A stretch of 64,000 bases of DNA from Brassica napus (Eukaryota; Streptophyta; Magnoliopsida; Brassicales; Brassicaceae): positions 16,807,188-16,871,187 of the forward strand of contig NC_063439.1 in assembly GCF_020379485.1 (NCBI RefSeq). The letters are read 5' to 3'. The position numbers and the translations under genes were made by a program. Below the pieces are notes generated by a model. The model did not search any database. It had not been told where the DNA came from and saw nothing but the letters and a program-made list of their open reading frames with translations. Below, piece by piece: positions 20,980-31,943 of the stretch; position 1 is the stretch's first letter, and every line of letters starts with the position of its first letter.

Positions 20980-22021
20980 AAGTAAATGAAAAAAAAACAT
21001 GCAATTTAAAAAAAAAAAATTTCAAAACACCGTAATGTTTTTGATCAAACGAACACCATAATTTTGGTTTTAAAATTATATCAAGAAAAGGAGCCTTAAG
21101 AAAAAAGCCTAATGGGCATACCCGAAAAGTGCGCTATAATAGTCCAAGCTCAGAATTGTAATAAGGTCTTTGTCCAAGTGCTTTATTTATTGATAAGACG
21201 AATTTAGTAGAGACTTTTGTTTTGTAGACAAATGATCAGAATCAACACAACTCGGATAGCTTCCGTTCAAGAGATGTTCCAGTTTTTAATCCGTCGTATT
21301 TGTTGTGGTGTATAAGTGTGAGGCCTTGTATACATCAGCATAGTAGTAAATAACAACAGCTGTATCAAGCGCACGCTGAAGCAAACAAACATACGTGATA
21401 TAAATTAAAGCCACTCGAGTGACCACAACATACAGAGGTTATTTTGGAGTCTAGTCAGGATATGATTTAGAAACTCAGCTCACCCTTTCTCTCTCTGCCA
21501 ATATAATTAGTAAGTGACGCATAAATAAGTATCAGAAAATAGCGGAGCCTTTATGCATCGGTTACTTCCAAACCATCGATCAGCATAATTGAATATATCC
21601 TTGAGAATAAATGAGGAAACGACATGGTAATGAACTGGATAAAAAGACTACAAGTTCACGTAATGTTGTAGATGTCAAAAGTAAAGTAACTTACAGATGG
21701 CAAGTCTCCTTCCAAAGTTTACCTCGTGAAGAAGATAACACAAAAGAAAATGAAGACAAGAAAGAAATTTAAAAGTCAACATCTCTCTAAATTAATTTTA
21801 ACACTGTAGGATACACAGGGAATTAAATGAAAGACAAGAGAAGAGAGACAATAAGAGAGGGAAGACCCACACACCTTGCAGTTTCATGGAGCATTCATAT
21901 ATATACACATGGATGTAACGCTTCCGCAGCACAAAGATGACCAATCTCCTCATTCTTGAAACCCATGTCAAGAATCACAAAGTAAAGAGTAAACATGAAA
22001 AATTCAAAAAGTTTAGATCTC
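20980..22021. other. 3' region of the CDKG1-like gene and AT-rich spacer
   Basis: The part nearest 22021 (to about 21430) is less AT-rich and should contain the 3' UTR of the kinase gene. An unspliced UTR extends at least past 'atatatatgaatgctccat' near 21900. No other gene was recognised. Confidence 0.4.
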
Positions 22022-23695
22022 TCAGTTACGCTTTGAAGGAAATGTAGGCATGAACTCCTTGGATTTCTGGAGAGGTACTTCATTGAACCAGGCGTGGTTA
22101 AGAGCCTCGTCAACTGTTAGTCGCTTCTCAGGGTCAACATTCAATAATCTGTTCAACAAATCAAATCCCAATTCTGAAAGAACTGGACCTCCGGTAAAAG
22201 ATGCAGCAGGAAATTTCTTACGCAGTAAATTGTATGGCTGCTTACGAAACTTGGCTTTGGAACCTGGCAGCGAAGTGAATCCAGGCCAAGTCGTCTCACT
22301 CGGTGTTCCAAGAACCGCAAATATCTGTTGAAGCTGGTCAATGTCATTCTGACTTTTCCCTCGGAAAAGAGGTTTTAGAGACAGCAACTCACCCATAATG
22401 CAACCGATGGACCACATATCAACTGCGGTTGAATACTCCTTTGTTCCTAGAAGAAGCTCCGGGGACCTGTACCACTGTGTGACAACCAACTGCGTGTAGG
22501 GCTTGATAGGACTCCCATATTGCCTAGCCATTCCAAAATCGCATATTTTCAGCTCCCCACTGTTGTTCAGTAGAAGATTAGATGGCTTCAGATCCCTGTG
22601 GATGATCCAGTTGCTATGTAGGTACTTCAAACCCTCCAACAGCTGAATCATCAAGCATTTGACCTCACTGGTGCTAAAAGGCTGTTTCATCCTGTCCATA
22701 ACGCCCCTCAAGTCATGTTCCAAGTGTTCCATGACCATGAAAACACTGTCACCGTTTCCCACCACGACTTCCTTGACGTTCACAATCGACGGGTGATTGC
22801 AAGACAAAAGAATGTTGATCTCCCTCAAAGATGTCAACGGGAATCCATATTCGTCTTCCATGTTCATCTTGATCATTTTAAGTGCCACAATCTCCTCTGT
22901 CTTTCTGTCCTTGGCTTTGTAGACAACACCATAAGTTCCTTCGTTAATCTTGCTTAGCTTCTGGTATTCGTTAACATCTCTACTACCAGATAGCATGCTC
23001 AAGCCTCCCTCTGCTTCATCAACTTCCGAGTCGTTCAAATCAGAAGCACAACATTCTTCTTCACCAACATCCATGTTAATCTCATGCTCTGAATTTTCAT
23101 GAGAGCTGAGGGGTTCTAAGCTGCGAGACTCAGAAGAATTGGACCGACGTTCATCAGACGAATCCACTTGAAATTCACCGCTCTCAGGAGTAAGACTGCT
23201 CCTATTCCATCTGCTATTCCTGACAACATGAACTGCCTCATCCTTTGGAGATTCCAAACACCACTTAGACGTAGCAATATTGGGTGCCTGAACCACCTGC
23301 TCGTCCTCCAACTGGCCCTCCTCAAGATCATCAAAAGGATGTTTAACAGACGTCACTGACACTGCAGAAACATACTCTGTTGACTTCACAACACCCTCAG
23401 ATGAAATCTTACCCACATCAACAATGGTCTTCTCACCAAGTGGAGGTGGAAAGACTTGATCTTTTCTCTCCCCTGAAACTGGAGAACACTTCCTCCTCTT
23501 CTGACCAACATCTCCCTCTCGGGCTTCTCCTCTTTGATACAAATCACGTCGCCCATCTTTCAACCAGCGATCAGAATCACTGGGTCGTTTGGTTTGACGC
23601 CTCTCACCGTCCCTACCACCCTGACGAGGATACAAATCACGAACACGATCAACGACGACAGAGCTTTTCGAGATTTCAACTCCCCCTGCCGCCAT
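22022..23695 (-). CDS. CDKG1: G-type cyclin-dependent kinase, CDKG1-like
   Basis: A 557-codon intronless frame. Residues 1-240 are a hydrophilic, RS/RD/E-rich tail, as in CDK11/CDKG proteins. The kinase domain spans about 244-535: the glycine loop INEGTYGVV (this form is normal for the subfamily), the ALKMIK lysine at about 273, the cyclin-binding helix PLTSLRE at 286-292, which defines CDKG/CDK11 (PITALRE/PLTSLRE), HRDLKPSN at 366-373, DFG at 386-388, and the WYRSPE substrate loop. In Arabidopsis, CDKG1 pairs with cyclin L and acts in the nucleus on splicing and on male meiotic synapsis at high temperature. The ATG at 23695 is the first ATG in a roughly 325-nt leader that begins below a TATA-like box at 24047-24053. 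Upstream extension of the frame lacks an ATG. The family call is firm; G1 versus a close paralogue is inferred from length. Confidence 0.92.
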   Translation of the reverse strand: MAAGGVEISKSSVVVDRVRDLYPRQGGRDGERRQTKRPSDSDRWLKDGRRDLYQRGEAREGDVGQKRRKCSPVSGERKDQVFPPPLGEKTIVDVGKISSEGVVKSTEYVSAVSVTSVKHPFDDLEEGQLEDEQVVQAPNIATSKWCLESPKDEAVHVVRNSRWNRSSLTPESGEFQVDSSDERRSNSSESRSLEPLSSHENSEHEINMDVGEEECCASDLNDSEVDEAEGGLSMLSGSRDVNEYQKLSKINEGTYGVVYKAKDRKTEEIVALKMIKMNMEDEYGFPLTSLREINILLSCNHPSIVNVKEVVVGNGDSVFMVMEHLEHDLRGVMDRMKQPFSTSEVKCLMIQLLEGLKYLHSNWIIHRDLKPSNLLLNNSGELKICDFGMARQYGSPIKPYTQLVVTQWYRSPELLLGTKEYSTAVDMWSIGCIMGELLSLKPLFRGKSQNDIDQLQQIFAVLGTPSETTWPGFTSLPGSKAKFRKQPYNLLRKKFPAASFTGGPVLSELGFDLLNRLLNVDPEKRLTVDEALNHAWFNEVPLQKSKEFMPTFPSKRN

Positions 23696-24053
23696 CGTAT
23701 CAATAACCAATCGAAAAATATCACGATACAATTAAAAAAATCCCAAATCACCAACAATCGCCACAAAGGATTCGACGGTAATCAAAATCAGATCAATCAA
23801 ACAAGATAGAATCTCGATGAAAACAAACCGGATCTGGGAAACCCTAAAAGTCAACTCCGGGAACAGATAACGTCTCCTTCTTCTCCGCCGATTCTCGTAG
23901 ACGATAGACGGCGAATTGGGAATCGAGAAGGTTTTGAATCAAGGAGCCAAAGAGATCGATCGCGGCGCAGATCTGGAATCTTATGAAACCTCTCGATGAG
24001 AAAGCAAAGACGCGTTTCTTTTACGGCCCTCGTTGATTGTCTTATCTTTTTAT
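23696..24053 (-). promoter_or_regulatory. 5' leader and TATA-like box of the CDKG1-like gene
   Basis: TATAAAA lies on the minus strand at 24053-24047. The stretch from there to the ATG at 23695 contains no upstream ATG, so translation can start only at 23695. It includes a typical 'TTTTAGGGTTTCCC' telobox-like phrase near 23850, often seen in genes expressed in dividing cells. Confidence 0.5.
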
Positions 24054-24599
24054 ACACGAGAGACGCGATTTTTCTTTTCCTAATCCAAATCAACGGTGTA
24101 GATTTTGCCTTCTAGTGTTGATCCAACGATTAAGGTTTAGAAGCGCTCAACTTGATTTCAATATTCCTTTCTCCCATGTGCGTATTAACAAACAAATCTT
24201 CATAAGATTAACTTCCCTAATATTAACTACCGACACATCAGTTAAAAAAGGTTGTTTTTAGATCTTTTTCTTATTTAAAAATAATGGTTTGCTAAAGATT
24301 AAAGTATTTCATTAAATATAAACCTATACTAATAAAATAGAAGTCATGACTTCTTTTATGTACGATATTTTAAATGGACTATCCCTAAAAAGTTGATTAT
24401 ATTTTTTTTGTATTTTTATGATAAAATCCTAACAATTTATTTAATTCTCTTTTTATTCCATCAAAATATTATTAGATATGCATAATTTCGAAAATATAAA
24501 ATTCTATCAATATATAATTATATTTGCATATAACCATTTATAATCTACTTAATAATAATAACATTTAATTATCTAGAGTATATAATTGTATAAGATCTA

Positions 24600-24639
<40 letters not shown>

Positions 24640-24711
24640 ATTATGAAAATACAATATTATTAGAATTTTACCTTGCAAATAATAAAATCGAATCAAATAT
24701 TAAAAATCCTA
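24054..24711. other. AT-rich intergenic DNA with an (AAT)n tract
   Basis: 'cctatactaataaaatagaag' near 24327 looks like a Helitron 5' end, but I could not pair it with a 3' end. An uninterrupted (AAT)n microsatellite is at about 24602-24633. No gene was recognised. Confidence 0.5.
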
Positions 24712-25483
24712 GGGAAATTGCCACAAATAGCACATTCACAGTACCACTTTTCATGTTTACATAACCACTTTTACACTCACTTTTAATGAAGGGTAAAAGA
24801 CACTTATATCCTTAGAGTTAATTAATCTAGACTTATGGTTTAGAGTTGAGAGGTGGGGTATAATTTTTTGGAATGTGAAATTTAGGATTCTAATAAATAT
24901 ATAAATAAATACTTAAAAAATATAATTTTTTAAAAAAAAAATAGTTTCAAACATAACTTTTGATTTTCAAAAAAATATTTGAAAAAAAATTCAAAAAATA
25001 ATTATAAAAAATCCGAAAACATAAAAGTAATTTTTTTAAAATTTTAAATTTTAAATTTTAAATTTTAAATTTTCAATTTTTATTTATTTTTAATTTTTTA
25101 AACAATGATTTATTATATATATAAATAACAAGGATATAAGAGTCTTTTGCCACATAATGAAGAAGATATTTTTGAAAATATCCTTGTAGTGGTGGTAAAA
25201 ATGAAAAGTGGTAGCATGAAAGTGGCAAACATGTAATTTCTCCAAAAAAAGAATTATAAAAAAATCTGAAAACATAAAAGTAAATTTTTTTAATTTTTAA
25301 TTTTTTAATTTTTATTTTTTTATCTATTTTTAATTATTTAAATAATGATTTTTTATATATATAAATAACAAGGATATAAGAGTCTTTTGCCACTTAATGA
25401 ATAAGATATTTTTGAAAATATCCTTGTAGTGGTGGTAAAAATGAAAAGTGGTAGCATGAAAATGGTAAACATGTAATTTCCCC
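24712..25483. mobile_element. Mutator-like (MULE) MITE with 9-bp target duplication
   Basis: Starts GGGAAATTGCCA and ends GTAATTTCCC. It is flanked by the exact 9-bp duplication AAAATCCTA at 24703-24711 and 25484-25492, the diagnostic length for Mutator. The right third is internally duplicated: the block with 'caaggatataagagtctttt' occurs at about 25130 and 25370, each followed by its own right-end sequence. No coding capacity. Confidence 0.92.
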
Positions 25484-25492
25484 AAAATCCTA

Positions 25493-26016
25493 ACACTATT
25501 GTATTTGCATCATTATTATTAATTATACTATGCATATATCAATATTTATATAGGTATTGTGTTAACAAATATGTATTGATAAATATATAATTAAAATACA
25601 ATACTATAGATTCAACCATATATTGTTTTTCTAATAAATATATTTATATATATATATATATATATATACTATAGTGATGATCTTTCCATGCATGATTTTT
25701 TTTTTAATTTGGACCATTCTTTAAGAATTAATTATAATATTTTATCATTTTATTTGAATATAAATCAGTATTTTTTTAAGAAAGTTCAATATATTTAATG
25801 ATAATAACAATTTAAACTGATTAATTTTCAAAAATACAATTTGCAAATATTTTGTTAGAAAGATTCATATCTATTTCAAATTAAAAGAAGATATTTACTC
25901 AACTTAGTGTATTTCTCAAATATGATATTTACTATAAAATTATTTTGAAATACAATGTATTATCGCTACTTTTTATAAAAAAATTATGTTTTTTTTAATA
26001 GTATCTCAAAAAAATT
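25493..26016. other. AT-rich spacer between two MULE MITEs
   Basis: Contains (TA)n near 25648-25668. No gene was found. Confidence 0.5.
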
Positions 26017-26644
26017 GGGGAAATTACATGTTTACCATTTTCAAGGTACTACTTTTCATTTTTACTACCACGAAGGAGACATTTTTAAAAATACATTTTT
26101 CATTAAATGGCAAAAGACTCTTATGCCCTTGTTATTTATATATATATAAATTATTATTTATTTAAATAAAAAAATAATAAAAAAAATAATAAAAAAAATA
26201 AAAAAAAGTAAATTTTTTTTTTATGTTTTTGAATTATACTTTTTCAAATTCAAACTTTTTTATTAAAAGAAAAATTTCGATTTTTTATTTTATATTTTTT
26301 TTCAAATTTCTTTTTGAAAAACGAAAATTATGTTTGAAACAATTTTTTATAGTTTTTATATATTTTTTAAGTATTTATTAATATATTTATTAGAATCCTA
26401 AATTTCACATTCCAAAAACACTACCCCACCCCTCAACTCTAAACCCTAAGTCTAGATTAGTTAACCCTAAGGATATAATTGTCTTTTACCCTTATCCCAT
26501 CCCTCAACTCTAAACCCCCTAAGTCTAGATTAGTTAACCCTAAAGGTATAATTTTCTTTTACCCTTTATTAAAAGTGAGGGTAAAAGTGGTTAGTGTAAA
26601 CATGAAAAGTGGTACTATGAAAGTGCTATTTATGGCAATTTCCC
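26017..26644. mobile_element. MULE MITE of the same family, opposite orientation, 9-bp target duplication
   Basis: Starts GGGGAAATTACATGTTTACC and ends TATGGCAATTTCCC, that is, the 24712 element reversed. It is flanked by AAAAAAATT at 26008-26016 and 26645-26653. The arms share 'cattaaatggcaaaagactc' and 'aaacatgaaaagtgg' text with the first copy. Confidence 0.9.
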
Positions 26645-26653
26645 AAAAAAATT

Positions 26654-26877
26654 CTTCTCTACTATATAGTCCAATTTAATTTGTTTCCATATAGATTTTA
26701 AATTTAAAAAAAAAACATATGTAAAGTAGTATTGTTACATAATAATTTTTTCAAAATACGTTTTTTACAAAAATACAAAATTATAATAATAATATTAAGC
26801 CACGTAAACATAGTTATTATAAAATTACATAATATATAACGCTAAATTACATTAAATTATTTGTAAATTTTGTTATA
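26654..26877. other. AT-rich spacer
   Basis: Nothing recognised. Confidence 0.4.
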
Positions 26878-27139
26878 CTCCTTCTGTATACAAATATATG
26901 ATGTTTAAGCTTTTTTTCTTTGTATACGAATGTATGATGTTCAATTTTTATTTAATGCAGTTTTCTTTAAAATTAAAATATTAATCAAAATGTAAAAATG
27001 TAAGTGGTTGAGCTTTATTGAAAATCAAATAAAACTTTAAAACTAAAAGAAAAACAAAAACAAAAAAAGTAAAAGATAAAAGTAAATATTTAATACGTGT
27101 GAACAACCTTAAACATCATATATTTGTATCAAGAGAGAG
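26878..27139. mobile_element. Stowaway-like (Tc1/mariner) MITE
   Basis: 262 bp with inverted repeats of about 33 bp: CTCCTTCTGTATACAAATAT on the left against CTCTCTCTTGATACAAATAT on the reversed right end. It is flanked by TA on both sides (26876-26877, 27140-27141). Confidence 0.8.
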
Positions 27140-27199
27140 TATAAACTAAAATATTTAAAATATTTAAGTATAGAAATAAAAAACCAGAACGGTTGTATG

Positions 27200-27806
27200 T
27201 AGGGCTGGGCATAAAATCCGAAACTCGAAATCCGAACCGAATCCAAACCGAAACACCCGATCCGTACCCGATCTGAAATGTAAAAAATACCTCAATGGAT
27301 CTTATAGGGTGTTATAAAACATATCTGAACCCGAAGTGTTATTAACCGAACCCGAACGGATAACCCGAAAACCCGAAAAAGTATCCGAAGAAACCGATCC
27401 GAATATCCAAATTAATATATAATATAAATATTTGAAACATAAATATGTACTTCAAATATTCAATTTCATATTTATTTGGATATGATATCTAACAATAAGT
27501 ATTGAAAATTTAAATAAACACTTTAAATACTCAATTATATACAAAGAAAGATATATTTCTTATGTTTTACTTTTAAATTTTAGATTTTACTTTGGATATA
27601 CCCGAACCGATCCGATATAACCCGAATCCGAATGATATATGGTTACTTCGGACATATCCGAACCGATCCGAAACCGAAGTGTTATATCCGAATCCGATCC
27701 GTACTTGTAAATTTACTAGAATGGGACCTAGGAGGTGTTACAAAATGGAATCAAAATCTAAAAAACCTGATCCGAACCTGAACGGGTACCCGAACGCTCA
27801 TGCCTA
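27200..27806. mobile_element. hAT-superfamily MITE
   Basis: 607 bp starting TAGGGCTGGGCAT and ending GCTCATGCCTA. It is flanked by GTTGTATG (27192-27199) and GTTGTATA (27807-27814), an 8-bp duplication with one change. The interior is rich in CCGAACC/CCCGAA words, as in the other hAT MITEs here. Confidence 0.85.
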
Positions 27807-27814
27807 GTTGTATA

Positions 27815-28413
27815 GGTCAAAATCTAGTATAAATTAAGAAGTAAAATTATGAGGATTATATTTTTATTGAAAACAAATAAGTATTAAACTGAATAAATAA
27901 ATATATATTTATTTATAAATATGTTCGCCTCACTCTTGATTTGCCACGTCATAAAGTGAATTCCTGACAAGCCGACACGTGTCCGGGTTGGATGATACTC
28001 ACCGTTTCCCTTAGTTACAATTATTAATGAATTTTTCTCTTTTTGTTAATAAATATTTCGGATCAGTGTTTTGGGCTTAACATAATTGGGTTTCTGAGCT
28101 GTAGGGTAACACATGAGTGAATCCTACATGAGACGGCTTCTTCTCCAAAAATAATGTCGACGAACGAAAGACAGATCTGCTGTGTTTTAACAACTTCAGT
28201 TCAAACCTACAGCCAATAAAAATTTGCTGCACCGGCCACACTGAATTCCGATCAAGGTCAGTTGGAATGCGTCGTATTTGGCTGTTCGATTCCACTTCTT
28301 CTACCCTTGGTTGAATTTTGGAACTGTAAAGATATCCACGGAGTGGTTCGCCCTATTCAGATATTCACGACGTTTATACACTCTTCGAATAGGAATTCAT
28401 TTTCTCATTGACT
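27815..28413. other. Intergenic region; no supported gene
   Basis: A less AT-rich stretch lies at 27930-28380. The minus-strand frame at 28077-28295 has no recognisable content. A G-box-like ACACGTGTCC occurs near 27977. Confidence 0.35.
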
Positions 28414-28414
28414 A

Positions 28415-28923
28415 TCACATTAAATCATTCAATGAACCCCCTCATTAAAATATTTTAACTCAAATATAACTAATCTTAACATAAATAATCCTTCGACACC
28501 CTAAAATTCTCAAAACCCATAAACATTATTATATACTTCTCTTAACAAAATTTTACAAAACATACATACAAAGGGAATATACAATTACATCACAAAAAAT
28601 TCATGAATTACTTGACTTCAAGTTTTGTGTCATATTCGCAAAAAAAGTTTTTTTAAATAAATTAGTTTAATTAAGAATATCATAAAACAAAACATTTGAA
28701 TTAAAATAAATATTAAAAATGTAATGTTATTTATCAGAGAATAGTGAAATTTACTGTCATTATAATTCAAAACAAAAAAAAATAATTATAATGATCTCAT
28801 AAGTCTTTCATTATTTTTTCGTTTATAATATTTTTTAATCTATCATAATTTTAAATTACTTCATAAATTATTATAAAATCATTTTTATTATAACTTCCCG
28901 TCCGTAGGGTGGGCCGGTCCTAG
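28415..28923 (+). mobile_element. Non-autonomous Helitron (in duplication copy 1)
   Basis: The 3' end GGTCCTAG at 28916-28923 is followed by T and preceded by a CCCGTCC-GTA-GGGTGGG stem. A 5' end at 28415 (A|TCACATTAAATC) is suggested only because it starts with TC after A and coincides with the duplication boundary. The 3' end is secure; the 5' end is tentative. Confidence 0.55.
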
Positions 28924-29158
28924 TAAAATATAAATAAAAGTATATATTTACTTCTTTTTTTGAACAAGTATATATTTACTTATTTATTTTGTGTCAGGAA
29001 ACTTAAAAAATATGTATATATATTTTTAACAACACTAAACGATCTATATTTGGCTCGGTTTAGTCTAGGGCTTTAATTTTGTTGTGCTCAATAAATATTT
29101 GGTTAATTAATTGGCTGACCAAACCATTGATAAAATTTCGAGTGAAAAGCAAAATTAT

Positions 29159-29243
29159 CCGACCTGCCGGAATCGAACCAGCGACCTAAAGATTTGCTGT
29201 CACAGACTACAGTCTTCCGCTCTACCAACTGAGCTAAGGTCGG
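29159..29243 (-). tRNA. tRNA-Tyr (GUA) with a short intron, copy 1
   Basis: On the minus strand CCGACCT pairs perfectly with AGGTCGG as the acceptor stem. GCTCAGTTGGTAGAGC forms the D arm. The anticodon loop CTGTAG contains the GTA anticodon and is followed by a roughly 12-nt intron (TCTGTGACAGCAA region) before ATCTTT closes the stem. GGTTCGATTCC is the T loop and B box. Plant nuclear tRNA-Tyr genes always carry such an intron just 3' of the anticodon, so this is a normal gene. It sits inside the 1.9-kb tandem duplication. Confidence 0.95.
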
Positions 29244-29263
29244 TTGTTGTTAGTCAATTACTT

Positions 29264-29653
29264 TTATATATATATTAACAAAAGTAAACTATAGCTATTT
29301 TTGTAAATTTCTGTAGAGCAGTGTATTACGATGGGAGAATTTTGAGGTTCTCTTGTATTAAAATGATCAACAGATTGTTTTGGTGAAGACTTAACAGAGT
29401 GTTTCAAATTTAGTTGCATCATTTCTTGATTTAATCTGACAGTTTCCCACCAAGGAATATTGCATTGCATTGTAAGACTTTTTTTAGCACTACTTTTTTC
29501 TTGTTTGATCTCAAGGCAAGGAAAACTTGCGGCCACATAGTATTTGATGTCTTTTTGGAGGCAGAAAACAGTATTTAATAGAATATATGAATCGTCAACA
29601 TTAAACAAGACTGCTAAAACGAATTCATAAAGCATCTCAAGCTGCTCTATCAA
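29264..29653 (-). other. Short reading frame of 129 codons, copy 1, hypothetical
   Basis: The frame begins MIEQLEMLYEF and ends in a Tyr/Leu-rich tail. I see no domain, signal peptide or relative. It is preserved in the second duplication unit, but that only reflects how recent the duplication is. It may be a gene fragment or chance. Confidence 0.2.
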
Positions 29654-30034
29654 GCTGTCATGTATTTCTCACATCACATGGCTAATAGTCATAAGACATC
29701 CACGGAACATACCCTTTCGGTCTCCGCTCTGATCCACAAATATAGGTTCTGAAGTTTTCAGCACTGGGAAAAGTTATCTATTGAAAAAAAGGAAAGGAAA
29801 CACAAAGAAAAACATAGTTTAACCAGACTTTTAGAGAACACCATACCAACTGCTAAAGTAGTTATATGCAAAAGATCGTTACATTCAAATTTGAGTTGGC
29901 TTTTGTATTGGTTATGATCAATCCAATTTTGTTTGGTTATGTCTTTAACCGACCGCTAGTTTCTAGTTTATAATATATAAATCCACTCATTTTGCATTTT
30001 TCTAAATTATTCTATTAAAATGTAGTCAAGAATG

Positions 30035-30319
30035 TCACTTGATTTCTCTTCTCTTGATCTTCACCTTGAGTCCCCCAGCCATATGAGCCGTCAAGAGAGG
30101 AACAAAAACTGGTTTGTGCTTACTAACGGGTATAATCTCAAACCGACTCAAAACAGAACCAACAACAAATTTCATCTGCATAAACGCCATCTCCTTCCCT
30201 ATACAAACCCTCGGTCCTGCCTGAAAAACCGGAAACTTGAAAGGACTAACGGGTTTTAAAACCGGTTCTGTAATCCCCGGTTCAGAATCAAACCATCGGC
30301 TGGGTTTAAACTCCTCACA
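30035..30319 (-). pseudogene. Partial CYP94B3 copy: last 94 codons only
   Basis: Created by the tandem duplication. It encodes the C-terminal part after the K-helix region, including the haem-binding FQAGPRVCIGKEMA stretch and the true stop at 30035, and is unchanged from the intact gene. The 5' boundary is the duplication junction at 30319; there is no promoter or start codon. Because the copy is perfect it could exchange sequence with the intact gene, but it cannot make a P450. Confidence 0.9.
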
Positions 30320-30324
30320 TTAAA

Positions 30325-30832
30325 TCACATTAAATCATTCAATGAACCCCCTCATTAAAATATTTTAACTCAAATATAACTAATCTTAACATAAATAATC
30401 CTTCGACACCCTAAAATTCTCAAAACCCATAAACATTATTATATACTTCTCTTAACAAAATTTTACAAAACATACATACAAAGGGAATATACAATTACAT
30501 CACAAAAAATTCATGAATTACTTGACTTCAAGTTTTGTGTCATATTCGCAAAAAAAGTTTTTTTAAATAAATTAGTTTAATTAAGAATATCATAAAACAA
30601 AACATTTGAATTAAAATAAATATTAAAAATGTAATGTTATTTATCAGAGAATAGTGAAATTTACTGTCATTATAATTCAAAACAAAAAAAATAATTATAA
30701 TGATCTCATAAGTCTTTCATTATTTTTTCGTTTATAATATTTTTTAATCTATCATAATTTTAAATTACTTCATAAATTATTATAAAATCATTTTTATTAT
30801 AACTTCCCGTCCGTAGGGTGGGCCGGTCCTAG
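30325..30832 (+). mobile_element. Non-autonomous Helitron (in duplication copy 2)
   Basis: Duplicate of 28415-28923. The CTAG end is at 30829-30832, followed by T. Confidence 0.55.
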
Positions 30833-31067
30833 TAAAATATAAATAAAAGTATATATTTACTTCTTTTTTTGAACAAGTATATATTTACTTATTTATTTTG
30901 TGTCAGGAAACTTAAAAAATATGTATATATATTTTTAACAACACTAAACGATCTATATTTGGCTCGGTTTAGTCTAGGGCTTTAATTTTGTTGTGCTCAA
31001 TAAATATTTGGTTAATTAATTGGCTGACCAAACCATTGATAAAATTTCGAGTGAAAAGCAAAATTAT

Positions 31068-31152
31068 CCGACCTGCCGGAATCGAACCAGCGACCTAAAG
31101 ATTTGCTGTCACAGACTACAGTCTTCCGCTCTACCAACTGAGCTAAGGTCGG
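31068..31152 (-). tRNA. tRNA-Tyr (GUA) with a short intron, copy 2
   Basis: Identical in sequence to the gene at 29159-29243 and in the same position of the second duplication unit. It has the same intact acceptor stem, D arm, T arm and intron, so both copies should be functional. Confidence 0.95.
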
Positions 31153-31172
31153 TTGTTGTTAGTCAATTACTT

Positions 31173-31562
31173 TTATATATATATTAACAAAAGTAAACTA
31201 TAGCTATTTTTGTAAATTTCTGTAGAGCAGTGTATTACGATGGGAGAATTTTGAGGTTCTCTTGTATTAAAATGATCAACAGATTGTTTTGGTGAAGACT
31301 TAACAGAGTGTTTCAAATTTAGTTGCATCATTTCTTGATTTAATCTGACAGTTTCCCACCAAGGAATATTGCATTGCATTGTAAGACTTTTTTTAGCACT
31401 ACTTTTTTCTTGTTTGATCTCAAGGCAAGGAAAACTTGCGGCCACATAGTATTTGATGTCTTTTTGGAGGCAGAAAACAGTATTTAATAGAATATATGAA
31501 TCGTCAACATTAAACAAGACTGCTAAAACGAATTCATAAAGCATCTCAAGCTGCTCTATCAA
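31173..31562 (-). other. Short reading frame of 129 codons, copy 2, hypothetical
   Basis: Identical to the frame at 29264-29653; the same reservations apply. Confidence 0.2.
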
Positions 31563-31943
31563 GCTGTCATGTATTTCTCACATCACATGGCTAATAGTCA
31601 TAAGACATCCACGGAACATACCCTTTCGGTCTCCGCTCTGATCCACAAATATAGGTTCTGAAGTTTTCAGCACTGGGAAAAGTTATCTATTGAAAAAAAG
31701 GAAAGGAAACACAAAGAAAAACATAGTTTAACCAGACTTTTAGAGAACACCATACCAACTGCTAAAGTAGTTATATGCAAAAGATCGTTACATTCAAATT
31801 TGAGTTGGCTTTTGTATTGGTTATGATCAATCCAATTTTGTTTGGTTATGTCTTTAACCGACCGCTAGTTTCTAGTTTATAATATATAAATCCACTCATT
31901 TTGCATTTTTCTAAATTATTCTATTAAAATGTAGTCAAGAATG

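Larger units (their letters stand above)
28414..30319. repeat. 1.9-kb tandem duplication, copy 1
   Basis: This segment repeats almost without change at 30324-32228. The only difference I found is one A in a poly(A) run near 28780. It contains a Helitron end, a tRNA-Tyr gene and the last 285 bp of CYP94B3. Its right end stops abruptly in the CYP94B3 coding sequence at 'ctcctcaca'. Confidence 0.95.

Noticed and set aside
23696..23731. 12-codon N-terminal extension of the CDKG1-like protein
   Set aside because: It would need a TTG start; there is no ATG upstream of 23695 in the leader.
24327..24360. Possible Helitron 5' end (cctatactaataaaatagaag)
   Set aside because: Starts CC instead of TC and no paired CTAG hairpin end could be assigned.
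29264..29653. 129-codon minus-strand frame as a conserved gene because it occurs twice
   Set aside because: Both copies come from the same very recent duplication, so identity is not evidence of selection; no domain recognised.
30035..30319. Second functional CYP94B gene
   Set aside because: Only the last 94 codons are present, ending at the duplication junction; membrane anchor, I-helix and ExxR are missing.
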